36,611 nt of DNA, from contig NZ_CAMRAN010000040.1 of NCBI RefSeq assembly GCF_947039875.1, positions 1-36,611 of the forward strand. Reading direction: 5' to 3'. The first letter of the stretch is position 1, and every line of letters starts with the position of its first letter. Source of the stretch: an uncultured Photobacterium sp. GTDB taxonomy: Bacteria > Pseudomonadota > Gammaproteobacteria > Enterobacterales > Vibrionaceae. A program made the position numbers and the translations under genes. Below, one piece after another: positions 6,510-14,938 of this stretch. The notes under the pieces were generated by a model. That model saw only the letters and a program-made list of their open reading frames with translations, ran no database searches and was not told the origin of the DNA.

Positions 6510-8474
6510 TTACATATAAATAAACTGCCGATATAGCTTATCAAGCTGGGCTTTTATTTGTTGTATTTTGACGTCATCGTTATTATCACAAGCGGTTAAT
6601 AATCCTTTCTCTGTGGCAGTGATCTGTTGGCACAAATCAGCAATATTGGCACAGAACTCAGCGGAGTGTATGCCTTCATCTGTGGCTGTGATAGCACAGC
6701 GCTGCGATGATGTTGGCGTAATTTGATGTGCTTGATTATAGAGCTGTTGGCGCTGACGACGTTGCTGTGATTCATCAATTGCGTTTTTCATCGCTGGCGT
6801 GATTTTATCTGCATATAAAATCGCCTTACCATTGGCATTACGGGCGGCACGACCAATGATTTGAATTAAGGCTTGGCTCGAACGTAAGAAGCCAGCGTGA
6901 TCCGCATCCAAAATTGCCACCAATGACGCTTCTGGAATATCCAGCCCTTCGCGTAATAAGTTGATGCCGATTAACACATCATATTGACCTTGGCGGAGCG
7001 CATCGATGATCTCTACCCGTTGTTGGGTTTTGACATCAGCATGAATATAGCTGACCTTAATGCCGTGTTGCTGCATTAATTCATATAAAGACTCGGCACT
7101 TTTTCTGGTCAGGGTGGTGACTAATACCCGTTCGTTTTTTATGACCCGTTGCGCTATTTGTTCTAGTAAATCATCAATTTGAGTGGCGAGCGGTCGTACT
7201 TCTACAATTGGATCGAGTAAACCTGTTGGACGAATAATTTGTTCAACAACATGACCTTGAGATTGCTTAAGCTCATAGTCGCTAGGTGTTGCTGATACAA
7301 AAATCGTTTGTGGTTTTATTTTTTCAAATTCACTGAATGTCAGTGGACGATTATTTTTGGCTGACGGTAAGCGAAAACCATAATCAATGAGAGTTTCTTT
7401 GCGGCTTTGATCACTGCGTTGCATTGCCGATATTTGTGGCACCATTACGTGTGATTCATCGATAAATAATAAGCCGTCTTTAGGTAAGTAATCTAATAAG
7501 GTGATCGGTGGTAATGTGGCATCACGCTCATTGATATAACTGGCGTAATTTTCCAGCCCAGAACAGTAACCCAGTTGTTGCATCATTTCGATATCATGCA
7601 TGGTACGTTCATATAAGCGGGCTGCTTCAATAATTCGATTATCCTGATTAAGTTCAGTCACACGTAATGCTAAGTCTTGCTGAATCTTAACTGCCGCTTT
7701 AGTGAGCTTTTCTTTTGAGGCCGCATACAAGGTTTTTGGGGACACAAAGTAGTGTTCAATGTCACCTTCAGTTTTGCCTGTTAATGGATCTAACCATTGT
7801 AGGGTTTCAATGTGATCATCAAACAATACTGCTCGTACTGCTTTGGATTCAGAGTCGGCAGGGTAAATATCAAACACATCACCATGAACTCGAAACGTTG
7901 CGCGCTCAATGGTGCGATCACAGCGACTATATTGGAGTGCGGTTAAGCGTTGAATAAAGTCTTGGCGGGTAATTGTTGCGCCGACAAACAGTGGAATTTG
8001 TACAGCGCGGTATTGGTCGGGATCGCCTAAGCCATAAATAGCAGAAACTGATGCCACCACAATCACATCTTTACGTTCGATTAAGGATTTAGTAGTCGAT
8101 AACCGTAACCGTTCAAGTTGCTCATTAATGGCGGAGTCTTTACGAATAAATCGATCACTGCCGGGAATATAGACTTCAGGTTGGTAGTAATCATAATAAG
8201 ATACAAAGTACTCGACCGCATTTTCAGGAAAGAAGCGTTTCATTTCGCTATATAGCTGCGCGGCGAGGGTTTTATTATGTGCCAAAATGAGTGTTGGGCG
8301 TTGTAAGCGATGGATCATATTCGCCATGGTGAAGGTTTTTCCTGATCCTGTTACCCCTTTTAGGGTCTGGTGAGTGACGCCTTGTTCAACCCCCTCAATC
8401 AGTTTAGCTAACGCTTGTGGTTGGTCGCCAGAAGGAGGGTATTTTGAATGTAGAATAAAAACATTATGCGGCAT
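6510..8474 (-). CDS. UvrB-family excinuclease subunit, divergent paralogue
   Basis: The 654-residue protein has the complete UvrB helicase core: PPSGDQPQA near the N-terminus, Walker A GVTGSGKT (residues 40-47), and the [16 protein letters not shown] beta-hairpin that probes damaged DNA. It also has DESH (motif II), VSATPSDYE, and the motif V/VI regions [10 protein letters not shown] and IIGRAARN. Many positions that are nearly fixed in canonical UvrB differ; for example the region after the hairpin reads [18 protein letters not shown]. The C-terminal part after about residue 600 is short of a recognisable UVR motif, the helical hairpin that recruits UvrC. I infer a second copy in addition to the housekeeping uvrB. 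No LexA-like CTGT-N8-ACAG site is visible upstream. Confidence 0.85.
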   Translation of the reverse strand: MPHNVFILHSKYPPSGDQPQALAKLIEGVEQGVTHQTLKGVTGSGKTFTMANMIHRLQRPTLILAHNKTLAAQLYSEMKRFFPENAVEYFVSYYDYYQPEVYIPGSDRFIRKDSAINEQLERLRLSTTKSLIERKDVIVVASVSAIYGLGDPDQYRAVQIPLFVGATITRQDFIQRLTALQYSRCDRTIERATFRVHGDVFDIYPADSESKAVRAVLFDDHIETLQWLDPLTGKTEGDIEHYFVSPKTLYAASKEKLTKAAVKIQQDLALRVTELNQDNRIIEAARLYERTMHDIEMMQQLGYCSGLENYASYINERDATLPPITLLDYLPKDGLLFIDESHVMVPQISAMQRSDQSRKETLIDYGFRLPSAKNNRPLTFSEFEKIKPQTIFVSATPSDYELKQSQGHVVEQIIRPTGLLDPIVEVRPLATQIDDLLEQIAQRVIKNERVLVTTLTRKSAESLYELMQQHGIKVSYIHADVKTQQRVEIIDALRQGQYDVLIGINLLREGLDIPEASLVAILDADHAGFLRSSQALIQIIGRAARNANGKAILYADKITPAMKNAIDESQQRRQRQQLYNQAHQITPTSSQRCAITATDEGIHSAEFCANIADLCQQITATEKGLLTACDNNDDVKIQQIKAQLDKLYRQFIYM

Positions 8475-8619
8475 AGTGAGTCGCCTTTTTTAGCTATTTA
8501 TTATTAGTCTATAACGTCAACATACACTTATTTGAATCGAATCTCTAACTCAATAATCAATCATGTTGATTAAAATATACCAGATGAATTGATGTTAGCC
8601 TTGGCTAGTTGCTGGCAAC

Positions 8620-8955
8620 CAGTAAAACAATGAAAATGCTACTAATGACTATGATGCTAGCCCAAGAGTATGTTCGTTGGGGGGGACACTTGAAGAAGCC
8701 TAGCGAATTGAAAGTGTGTTAGCGGAAATGAAGCCAATTAATACTGATACGATTGATTGGTTTAATACTCAAGCGACAGCCGTGAATGATTTAGTCAGTA
8801 AAATAGGTTTATTTACCGCTTATTTTAAAGACCAGCCAGTAACAGATCTTGATGGTTATGCTGGGTATTTAATTCGTAGTAAGCCTGCAAGTGAAAATGA
8901 AGGGGGTATTCATAGCGGTAAAGATATTTTAGATTCTTTAGTGTTGATTGGTTAA
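8620..8955 (+). pseudogene. Decayed hypothetical ORF
   Basis: A GTG-started ORF from 8716 to 8955 would encode 79 residues but has no Shine-Dalgarno. In the same frame the reading extends upstream past an in-frame TAG (near 8701) as GTLEEA-stop-RIES. A good ATG-started frame (from about 8631) meets it through a run of seven G residues (around 8680-8686), where a +1 shift would join the two. The simplest reading is one gene of about 105 codons broken by an indel in the G-run and a nonsense codon. The family is not recognised. An intact short GTG-started gene remains possible. Confidence 0.4.
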
Positions 8956-9085
8956 CATTTCAGTATAAAAATCTGTATAAGTGCGTAAGTTGAAAATAAA
9001 GTTGCGGTAAAAGCTATTGTGTTATTATCGCGAATAGTCATATTAGATAGCTATATAGCGACATTTAGCCATTGGAGTGCACGCA

Positions 9086-9559
9086 GTGCTTAACCGAACT
9101 ACCATTACTTCTTCTTTTTTGCTTTCATTCTGTTTTATGACCCCTAGTGCTTTTGCCGGTACAACGCAGCACAATAGTTATCAAGCGCTTCCTGCACAAA
9201 ATGAAATTGTGACCAAAACAGATTTTGGAAACCAAGCTTATACTTTCCATTTCACTAATAACGGTCAACGTTTATCAAGTATTGATTTTCTTGATCACAT
9301 GCAAACGCAAGCAACGGCATGTCGTAATTGGTTATATGTTCCGGCATTTAGCAATTTAAATGTTGCTGATGAAATTGTATTACGTGTAAACACTAGCTAC
9401 GATCCTACAACACATAATTGTACTGCACATGCTTATTCTGGTAATAATTCAGGCAATATGGACAAAGTACTGACATTATTTCAAAAGAAAGAGTATGTCG
9501 ATATTGCTGGGTTTAATTTATCTGCGAGCGGATTTACCGCCGCTGCTGAGAAATTGTAA
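9086..9559 (+). CDS. Secreted hypothetical protein
   Basis: A signal peptide (about residues 1-24, hydrophobic core SSFLLSFCFMTPSAFA, cleavage after AFA) is followed by a mature domain of about 130 residues with two cysteines, likely a periplasmic disulfide. I take GTG at 9086 because GGAG stands 9 bases upstream; the GTG at 9077 overlaps that Shine-Dalgarno itself. The mature part is rich in Asn, Thr and Ala with alternating polar/hydrophobic strands, suggesting a small beta-rich fold. No family is recognised. A hairpin at 9580-9606 follows the gene. Confidence 0.7.
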   Translation: MLNRTTITSSFLLSFCFMTPSAFAGTTQHNSYQALPAQNEIVTKTDFGNQAYTFHFTNNGQRLSSIDFLDHMQTQATACRNWLYVPAFSNLNVADEIVLRVNTSYDPTTHNCTAHAYSGNNSGNMDKVLTLFQKKEYVDIAGFNLSASGFTAAAEKL

Positions 9560-9579
9560 AATCGAGTTATTATCTTTTT

Positions 9580-9606
9580 ATTGATGTCTTTCAAAAAGAT
9601 ATCAAT
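9580..9606 (+). terminator. Hairpin after the secreted protein gene
   Basis: ATTGATGTCTTT (9580-9591) pairs with AAAGATATCAAT (9595-9606) with one G-U pair and a 3-nt loop. There is no U-tract, so terminator function is uncertain. Confidence 0.35.
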
Positions 9607-9736
9607 AAATTGAAATGAGGCGTTTATTTTTAGCATTGTCAGGCTAGGTTTATAACCAAAACTAAAATCTTTAATAGAATAAGAGAACGATCTTATTAGT
9701 AAATGGAATTTGTATTCATTATCGGAGAGGTGATTT

Positions 9737-10360
9737 TTGCTTGGTATTATAATTACTCAGTTTGTTGTGCTTTGGGCTGTTATTGATCCTGTTGGCTCGG
9801 TGCCAGTTTACTTATCACAGACCCAACATTTAACATTAAAACAACGCCGTAAAGTAGCATTAAAAGCTGTTGCGATTGCGAGTGGCGTTTTGATTTTTTT
9901 CTTAGTCGCCGGGCAGTTATTACTTGAAGCAATGCAAATTCCACTACCTGCATTTCAGGCTGCTGGTGGTTTAGTGTTACTGCTGTTTGCATTAACGATG
10001 ATCTTTGGTGAAAGTAAACCTGAGCAGGAACAAAAATTAACGCAAGATGTTAGCCATTCAGAGCTTGCAGATCTTGCGGTATACCCTTTAGCTATTCCGT
10101 CTATTGCTTCTCCTGGTGCAATGATGGCGGTGGTGATGCTAACTGATAATCATCGTTATTCAGTGGTGGATCAAGTTATTACTGCCGGAGTGATGATAGC
10201 GGTATTATTGGTTACGTTATTTTTATTGCTGAGTGCAACGACCATTCAAAAATGGATTGGGAATATTGGTGCTGCAATTATTAGCCGTGTAATGGGATTG
10301 ATTTTAGCTGCTGTTGCGGTGAACAATTTATTACAAGGGGTTAAAGATTTTTATATTTAG
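9737..10360 (+). CDS. MarC/YhgN-family integral membrane protein
   Basis: The 207-residue protein has six hydrophobic segments in two repeats of three, typical of the MarC (UPF0056) family. The AVIDPVGSVPVY motif in the first repeat and the PLAIPSIASPGAM motif in the second are the family signatures. It is in the inner membrane; the transported substrate is unknown, and early links of MarC to antibiotic resistance were not upheld. The start is TTG at 9737, with GGAGAGG about 8 bases upstream. The gene is monocistronic with a strong terminator. Confidence 0.85.
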   Translation: MLGIIITQFVVLWAVIDPVGSVPVYLSQTQHLTLKQRRKVALKAVAIASGVLIFFLVAGQLLLEAMQIPLPAFQAAGGLVLLLFALTMIFGESKPEQEQKLTQDVSHSELADLAVYPLAIPSIASPGAMMAVVMLTDNHRYSVVDQVITAGVMIAVLLVTLFLLLSATTIQKWIGNIGAAIISRVMGLILAAVAVNNLLQGVKDFYI

Positions 10361-10419
10361 TTTAAATAGAGTAGTACTAATATAAATAGTATCGTATTTA
10401 AATTAAAAAATATAATTGC

Positions 10420-10448
10420 AGGTGGTTAAATAAATAACCACCTTTTTT
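10420..10448 (+). terminator. Rho-independent terminator after the marC-like gene
   Basis: The stem AGGTGGTTA/TAACCACCT is followed by six T residues. On the minus strand the A/T flanks also allow function, so it may be bidirectional and serve the minus-strand small ORF at 10450-10560. Confidence 0.8.
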
Positions 10449-10449
10449 A

Positions 10450-10560
10450 TTACTGGCAGTTACCAGATAAACCATTATTAATGCGGTTTTGTTGTTGAGT
10501 TTTACCTGAATTAATAATTTCTTGTTTTACATCTTCAAGCGTTTTATTTGGTGTCTGCAT
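10450..10560 (-). CDS. Possible small ORF or gene remnant (36 aa)
   Basis: The frame reads MQTPNKTLEDVKQEI... and ends LSGNCQ, polar and predicted helical. Its stop lies 2 bases from the marC terminator, as if that terminator also served a minus-strand gene. There is no Shine-Dalgarno before the ATG and an in-frame stop just upstream, so it may be the surviving 3' end of a longer gene. No family is recognised. Confidence 0.35.
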   Translation of the reverse strand: MQTPNKTLEDVKQEIINSGKTQQQNRINNGLSGNCQ

Positions 10561-10965
10561 TGGAAATAGATGCTAAAGATTATTTAAATTACATGCAAAT
10601 ATATACACGGCTAGCAAAAAAATAACTGTAAACTATTATTCACATAATTGAGAGTTGTTATCATTTGTATTTAAATGTGACAAAATATTATTGTTTTCTA
10701 ATGTTAGTATTTACTTTTTTGTTACATTTAAAACTATTGTTATTTATTAGGTAGTTAATGTTTGTTTTCGTTTTCTAAGGCTCTCAATGGATACTTTAAA
10801 TATAAAATATTTATTGTGACGATAAATATTTTTAATTAAACTAGTGGGTTTTATAAGATCGAATAAAACAAGCTTCTTATTGTTTGTTTTATGGTCATTG
10901 TCGAGCGGGTGTTAAATACGCTTAGTAAGCAAGAGCATGGCGTATGTTTATTTAACCGTCGTGAT
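10561..10965. other. AT-rich intergenic region
   Basis: No gene is supported. It contains an inverted repeat with arms 10863-10871 and 10884-10892 (ATAAAACAA/TTGTTTTAT) downstream of nasA on the minus strand. Without a following U-tract this is only a weak terminator candidate. Confidence 0.4.
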
Positions 10966-13623
10966 CTATTGTTGATTGAGTAATGCTTCTAATTCAGCCC
11001 AGCAACCACCACACCCTGTACCAGCGGTTGTGGCTTGACTTAATGCTTCTACATTTTGTATGTGTTTTTCAGTGATAGTTGATACTAATTGTTGTTTGGT
11101 TATTTGCTTACAAGCGCAAATAATTTTAGGGGCTGCAATATTGTCTTTGCCATTTAGAAATCGATGCAACGCTAATTCATCACTGCGACAGGTAAGAATG
11201 TTCGCTGGTGGGTTAATCATCGGCTTATTGTTATTTTCTTGGATCAGTAGTGAACGGATACATCGGTCATTATTCAGCATGATGATTCGACGATGTTGAG
11301 CGCCAATTGCTCTTAAATGGGTAGCCGATGTTGGCATAAAATAGCGAACCAATATTTGTTCTAATGCGTTGAGGTTTAAGGCTGAACTAATATGATATTG
11401 ATAGCCTGCTGTGACTTTTTTAGATACCCAATAAAGTATTGTTTGTGATGGTAAGTTTGCTAATGTTAGTGCTGTGGTGGTGGTTAATATAGCTTCAGTG
11501 GTGAAAGGAATTGGCGTTAATTGAATTGGGGTCGCTTTATACTGCGGTTGCCCTGAAATAGGATCTTGTTGCTCTCCAATTAATGAACAGACACTGCCTG
11601 ATGATGATGTTTGCTGTGTCCAATGAATCGCAATAAACGCATTGTTGGGTTGAACATCATTACTTATATGTGCTCGAAAAATAGCATGGCCATGTTGACT
11701 CTTTACACTGACAAGATGGTTATTCTTGATCTGATATTGTTTAGCATTTGAGGGATGGATTGCGATCAGTGGTTCTTGGGTGTGATGAGCAAGGGTGGCC
11801 GAAAGCCCCGTTCGTGTCATGGTGTGCCATTGATCACGCACTCGACCTGTATTTAATAGTAATGGATATGTGGTTGATATATTTTTAATCAGTGGCTTAT
11901 AGTCTGTTTTAACAAAACGAGCGCGACCATCTTGAGTGGGGAAAATGCCATCACTGAATAAGCGTGGCTGGTGTAGAGCATCATTATTTAACGGCCATTG
12001 CTGCGGTAATAAAGTATCGTATTCGTGTGCAGTAAGATCACTTAACCCACTTAAATTAAGCAAACGTGGTGTTTGGTGTGGGTGATTATTTTGGGCTGTT
12101 AAAGCGACATGCTCAGCAAATATTTCAGCTTCATTGGTGTAATGAAAACTTTCTTTAAATCCCATTCGTTGAGCGACTTGAGTAATGATCCACCAATCAG
12201 GTTTAGCTTCACCTTGAGTTGGCATTAAGCGACGTTGACGAGAAATGCAACGTTCTGAATTGGTAACTGTGCCTGATTTTTCACTCCAACCTTGAGCCGG
12301 GAGCTTGATCGTTGCATGGCGTAAAGTATCATTATTATCGACACAATCTGACACGATAACACATGGACATTGCGCTAACGCTTGATGAACTTTATGGCTA
12401 TTGGGCAAACTGGCTGCAGGGTTGGTCGCGATGATCCAAATAGCTTTTATTTTCCCTCGGGCAACTGCATCAAACATATCCACGGCTTTTAAACCGGGGT
12501 GGGTGACAAGATTATCTGTTTGCCAAAAATTACGTAAGAGTTGCCAATGTTCTGGATGCTGAAAATCAAGGTGAGCGGCTAAGGTTGTTGCTAATCCTCC
12601 AACTTCTCGTCCCCCCATTGCATTAGGTTGGCCAGTAATAGAAAAAGGGGTTGCTCCTGGTTTTCCTATACGTCCAGTAGCTAAATGACAGTTAATGATA
12701 GCATTGACTTTATCTGTACCTGATAGCGATTGATTCACACCTTGAGAATAGACGGTGACAGTGCGTGGATTATCAGTAAAGAGTTGATAAAATTCATTTA
12801 GTTGTTGTTTGCTAATACCTGTTAATTGACTGATGTCAGCCGTTTGTTCTAAAGCTGTTGCGGTTGCTAAAGCGGACTGAATATTATGAGTATGAGCATT
12901 AATATAATCATGATCAAAACCGTTATTATTGTTTAAATAATTTAATAAACCCGTAAATAATGCCACATCACTGTCAGGTGTAATCGCAAGGTGTAAGTCT
13001 GCAATATCGCAGCTTGCGGTATGACGAGGATCGATGACCACGATTTTAGTGTGATGTTTTTTTTGTGCTAGTTTTAAGCGTTGAAAAAGGACTGGGTGGC
13101 ACCAAGCAAGGTTAGAACCGGTTAGTATTACCACTGCTGCAGCGTCTAAATCATCATAACAGCCTGCGACACAATCTTCACCAAAAGCCCGTTGATGTCC
13201 TGCAACTGCTGATGACATACATAAACGTGAATTGGTATCAATATTTGCTGTTCCAATGAAGCCTTTTGCTAATTTATTAATGACATAATAATCTTCTGTG
13301 AGTAATTGTCCTGACACATAAAAAGCGACCGAATCAGCACCATATTTTGTAATTGTTTCTTGTAACTGCAAAGTGGTTTGATTTAATGCTTCATTCCAAC
13401 TTACGGGTTGATTTAATATTTGAGGGGTTAACATTTTATTATCGCTAACCAGTGTTTCTGCTAAATTTAATGCTTTTGAACATAACAGCCCTTTATTAGC
13501 TGGATGGTGTGAATCTCCTTTTATTTCAAATTTTCCATTATTATTTATTCTGGCTTCTATTCCACAACCGACACCACAATAAGCACAAGTGGATTTTACC
13601 CATGATTTTTTTTCATTATCCAT
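10966..13623 (-). CDS. nasA: Assimilatory nitrate reductase, catalytic subunit
   Basis: The start is set at the ATG at 13623 (885 aa) because AAGGAA stands about 10 bases upstream and the family begins just before the Fe-S motif; the 28 extra residues of a longer frame are hydrophobic and unlike the family. Cys13, Cys16, Cys20 and Cys48 form the 4Fe-4S site. The bis-MGD molybdopterin oxidoreductase domains follow, with motifs such as QPNAMGGREVGGL and the C-terminal LLLNTGRVRDQWHTMTRTG. The tail, about the last 55 residues, is a BFD-like 2Fe-2S domain (CACK and TGCGGC). It reduces nitrate to nitrite in the cytoplasm. It is divergent from the cobA-nirBD operon. Confidence 0.93.
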   Translation of the reverse strand: MDNEKKSWVKSTCAYCGVGCGIEARINNNGKFEIKGDSHHPANKGLLCSKALNLAETLVSDNKMLTPQILNQPVSWNEALNQTTLQLQETITKYGADSVAFYVSGQLLTEDYYVINKLAKGFIGTANIDTNSRLCMSSAVAGHQRAFGEDCVAGCYDDLDAAAVVILTGSNLAWCHPVLFQRLKLAQKKHHTKIVVIDPRHTASCDIADLHLAITPDSDVALFTGLLNYLNNNNGFDHDYINAHTHNIQSALATATALEQTADISQLTGISKQQLNEFYQLFTDNPRTVTVYSQGVNQSLSGTDKVNAIINCHLATGRIGKPGATPFSITGQPNAMGGREVGGLATTLAAHLDFQHPEHWQLLRNFWQTDNLVTHPGLKAVDMFDAVARGKIKAIWIIATNPAASLPNSHKVHQALAQCPCVIVSDCVDNNDTLRHATIKLPAQGWSEKSGTVTNSERCISRQRRLMPTQGEAKPDWWIITQVAQRMGFKESFHYTNEAEIFAEHVALTAQNNHPHQTPRLLNLSGLSDLTAHEYDTLLPQQWPLNNDALHQPRLFSDGIFPTQDGRARFVKTDYKPLIKNISTTYPLLLNTGRVRDQWHTMTRTGLSATLAHHTQEPLIAIHPSNAKQYQIKNNHLVSVKSQHGHAIFRAHISNDVQPNNAFIAIHWTQQTSSSGSVCSLIGEQQDPISGQPQYKATPIQLTPIPFTTEAILTTTTALTLANLPSQTILYWVSKKVTAGYQYHISSALNLNALEQILVRYFMPTSATHLRAIGAQHRRIIMLNNDRCIRSLLIQENNNKPMINPPANILTCRSDELALHRFLNGKDNIAAPKIICACKQITKQQLVSTITEKHIQNVEALSQATTAGTGCGGCWAELEALLNQQ

Positions 13624-13676
13624 TGGTTGAAGTTCCTTTATAAATAAGAAGATATAAAAATATATACTTAATAAAT

Positions 13677-13692
13677 AGCAATATATATACCA
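13677..13692 (-). promoter_or_regulatory. Sigma-54 promoter of nasA
   Basis: On the minus strand TGGTAT-N5-TTGCT matches TGGYAY-N5-TTGCW exactly, with GG and GC separated by the required 10 bases. Transcription would begin about 12 bases after the GC, leaving a leader of roughly 40-45 nt. Confidence 0.75.
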
Positions 13693-13818
13693 GAGCTGTA
13701 GTTGCATTATTTTTTGTTTGTCATTGGTGGTTATTTGTTTTTCATCAGTGACTTAGGTTTATTTGTGTGCTTTGTTTATAATTATTTATTAATTAATAAT
13801 ACCAAGGTTTGATTATTT

Positions 13819-13846
13819 TGGTGCAACGATAATGAGCAATGCACCA
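13819..13846. promoter_or_regulatory. NtrC-like enhancer: inverted repeat between two sigma-54 promoters
   Basis: TGGTGCA (13819-13825) and TGCACCA (13840-13846) are perfect inverted half-sites with centres 21 bases apart, two helical turns. The GGTGCA/TGCACC words are those of NtrC half-sites, though in the classical site they face each other across a shorter spacer in the opposite order. The centre lies about 140 bp from the nasA -24 element and about 135 bp from the cobA -24 element, the usual distance for an enhancer. The protein that binds is inferred. Confidence 0.5.
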
Positions 13847-13964
13847 TAAAGGTGTTTATTATTGGTCTTAATGTTTTTATTGTAATGGATCTATTTGTTG
13901 ATTTTATTTTTAATTTATTTAAATTCAACGAATTGGCAAGAATAAATATATTGTTATTAGTGGC

Positions 13965-13980
13965 TGGCATTAAGTTTGCT
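13965..13980 (+). promoter_or_regulatory. Sigma-54 promoter of the cobA-nirBD operon
   Basis: TGGCAT-TAAGT-TTGCT fits TGGYAY-N5-TTGCW, with GG-N10-GC spacing. The start site would be near 13990, giving a leader of about 55 nt to the cobA start. That is too short for the NasR/NasT-type antitermination leaders found in some nitrate operons. Confidence 0.75.
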
Positions 13981-14048
13981 TTAGGAAATAAGACATAAAT
14001 ATAAAGCCAAATAAGTCAATCTTCATCCATATAATATCGAGGTAAACC

Positions 14049-14924
14049 ATGGAGCCATTGAAGCCGCAACAATATTCGTCTCTTACTGATGACATTAATA
14101 CTCGATGGTGCCAGATAACACAAGCCGTCGATGCTAATAATAACCAAGGCAGCGTGACATTAGTCGGAGCGGGTCCTGGTGATCCCGACTTGTTGACCTT
14201 GAAAGCATTAAAAACATTAGAGAGCGCTGATGTTGTGGTTTATGACCGTTTAGTCAGTGATGCGATTATGGCGTTAGTACAATCGAACTGCCAAACCATT
14301 TTTGTTGGTAAAGCAAAGGGGCAGCAAAGCTTGCCTCAAATGGCGATTAATCAATTATTAGTGCATTTAGCACACCAAGGAAAGCAAGTGTGCCGTTTAA
14401 AAGGTGGTGATGCATTTATCTTTGGTCGCGGCGGTGAAGAAATTCAGTTTTTGCGCCAATGCGGAATTAAGGTTGATTTAGTGCCAGGGATTACTGCCGC
14501 TAGCGGTTGCAGTGCTTATGCTGGTATTCCATTAACCCATCGAGGCGTCTCTCAAGGGTGTACTTTCGTCACCGTTCATACTGAAAAAGAGGCTGTAATT
14601 GCATGGCAAGCTTTGGCTGAGCTTAAACATACCTTAGTGTTTTATATGGGGTTATCCAAAGTTGATTTGATTTGTCGGCAATTGATCAATGCCGGATTAA
14701 TTGCAACAACACCGGCGGCAATAATTGAAAAAGGCTGTACTGATGAGCAACGTGTTATTAACGCTACATTGGCAACACTCCCTCAACAGGTTAAACAACA
14801 ACACATTGTATCGCCAGCGTTAATTATTATTGGTGAGGTGGTGAAGTTAAGTGAGAGCTTAGCTTGGCATTCATTAAAAATAGAAAGTTTAACCTCGTAC
14901 AATAAACCTCAAAAATGGGCATAG
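14049..14924 (+). CDS. cobA: Uroporphyrinogen-III C-methyltransferase
   Basis: The 291-residue SUMT-type enzyme adds two SAM-derived methyl groups to uroporphyrinogen III to give precorrin-2, the precursor of siroheme. Seen in the sequence: GAGPGDPDLLTLKAL (about residues 41-55), VVYDRLVS, the RLKGGDAFIFGRGGEE loop and VPGITAASG, all signature segments of the family. About 35 residues precede the core, longer than in a minimal SUMT. It is a stand-alone methyltransferase without the CysG dehydrogenase/ferrochelatase part. GAGG stands before the ATG. It is first in the operon and its end is 14 bases from nirB, so it supplies siroheme precursor to NirB. Confidence 0.92.
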   Translation: MEPLKPQQYSSLTDDINTRWCQITQAVDANNNQGSVTLVGAGPGDPDLLTLKALKTLESADVVVYDRLVSDAIMALVQSNCQTIFVGKAKGQQSLPQMAINQLLVHLAHQGKQVCRLKGGDAFIFGRGGEEIQFLRQCGIKVDLVPGITAASGCSAYAGIPLTHRGVSQGCTFVTVHTEKEAVIAWQALAELKHTLVFYMGLSKVDLICRQLINAGLIATTPAAIIEKGCTDEQRVINATLATLPQQVKQQHIVSPALIIIGEVVKLSESLAWHSLKIESLTSYNKPQKWA

Positions 14925-14938
14925 ATAAGGAGATCAAA

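Noticed and set aside
13782..13970. 62-codon minus-strand ORF in the nasA-cobA gap
   Set aside because: It covers the NtrC-like repeat and the cobA -24 element, is low complexity, and has no ribosome binding site.
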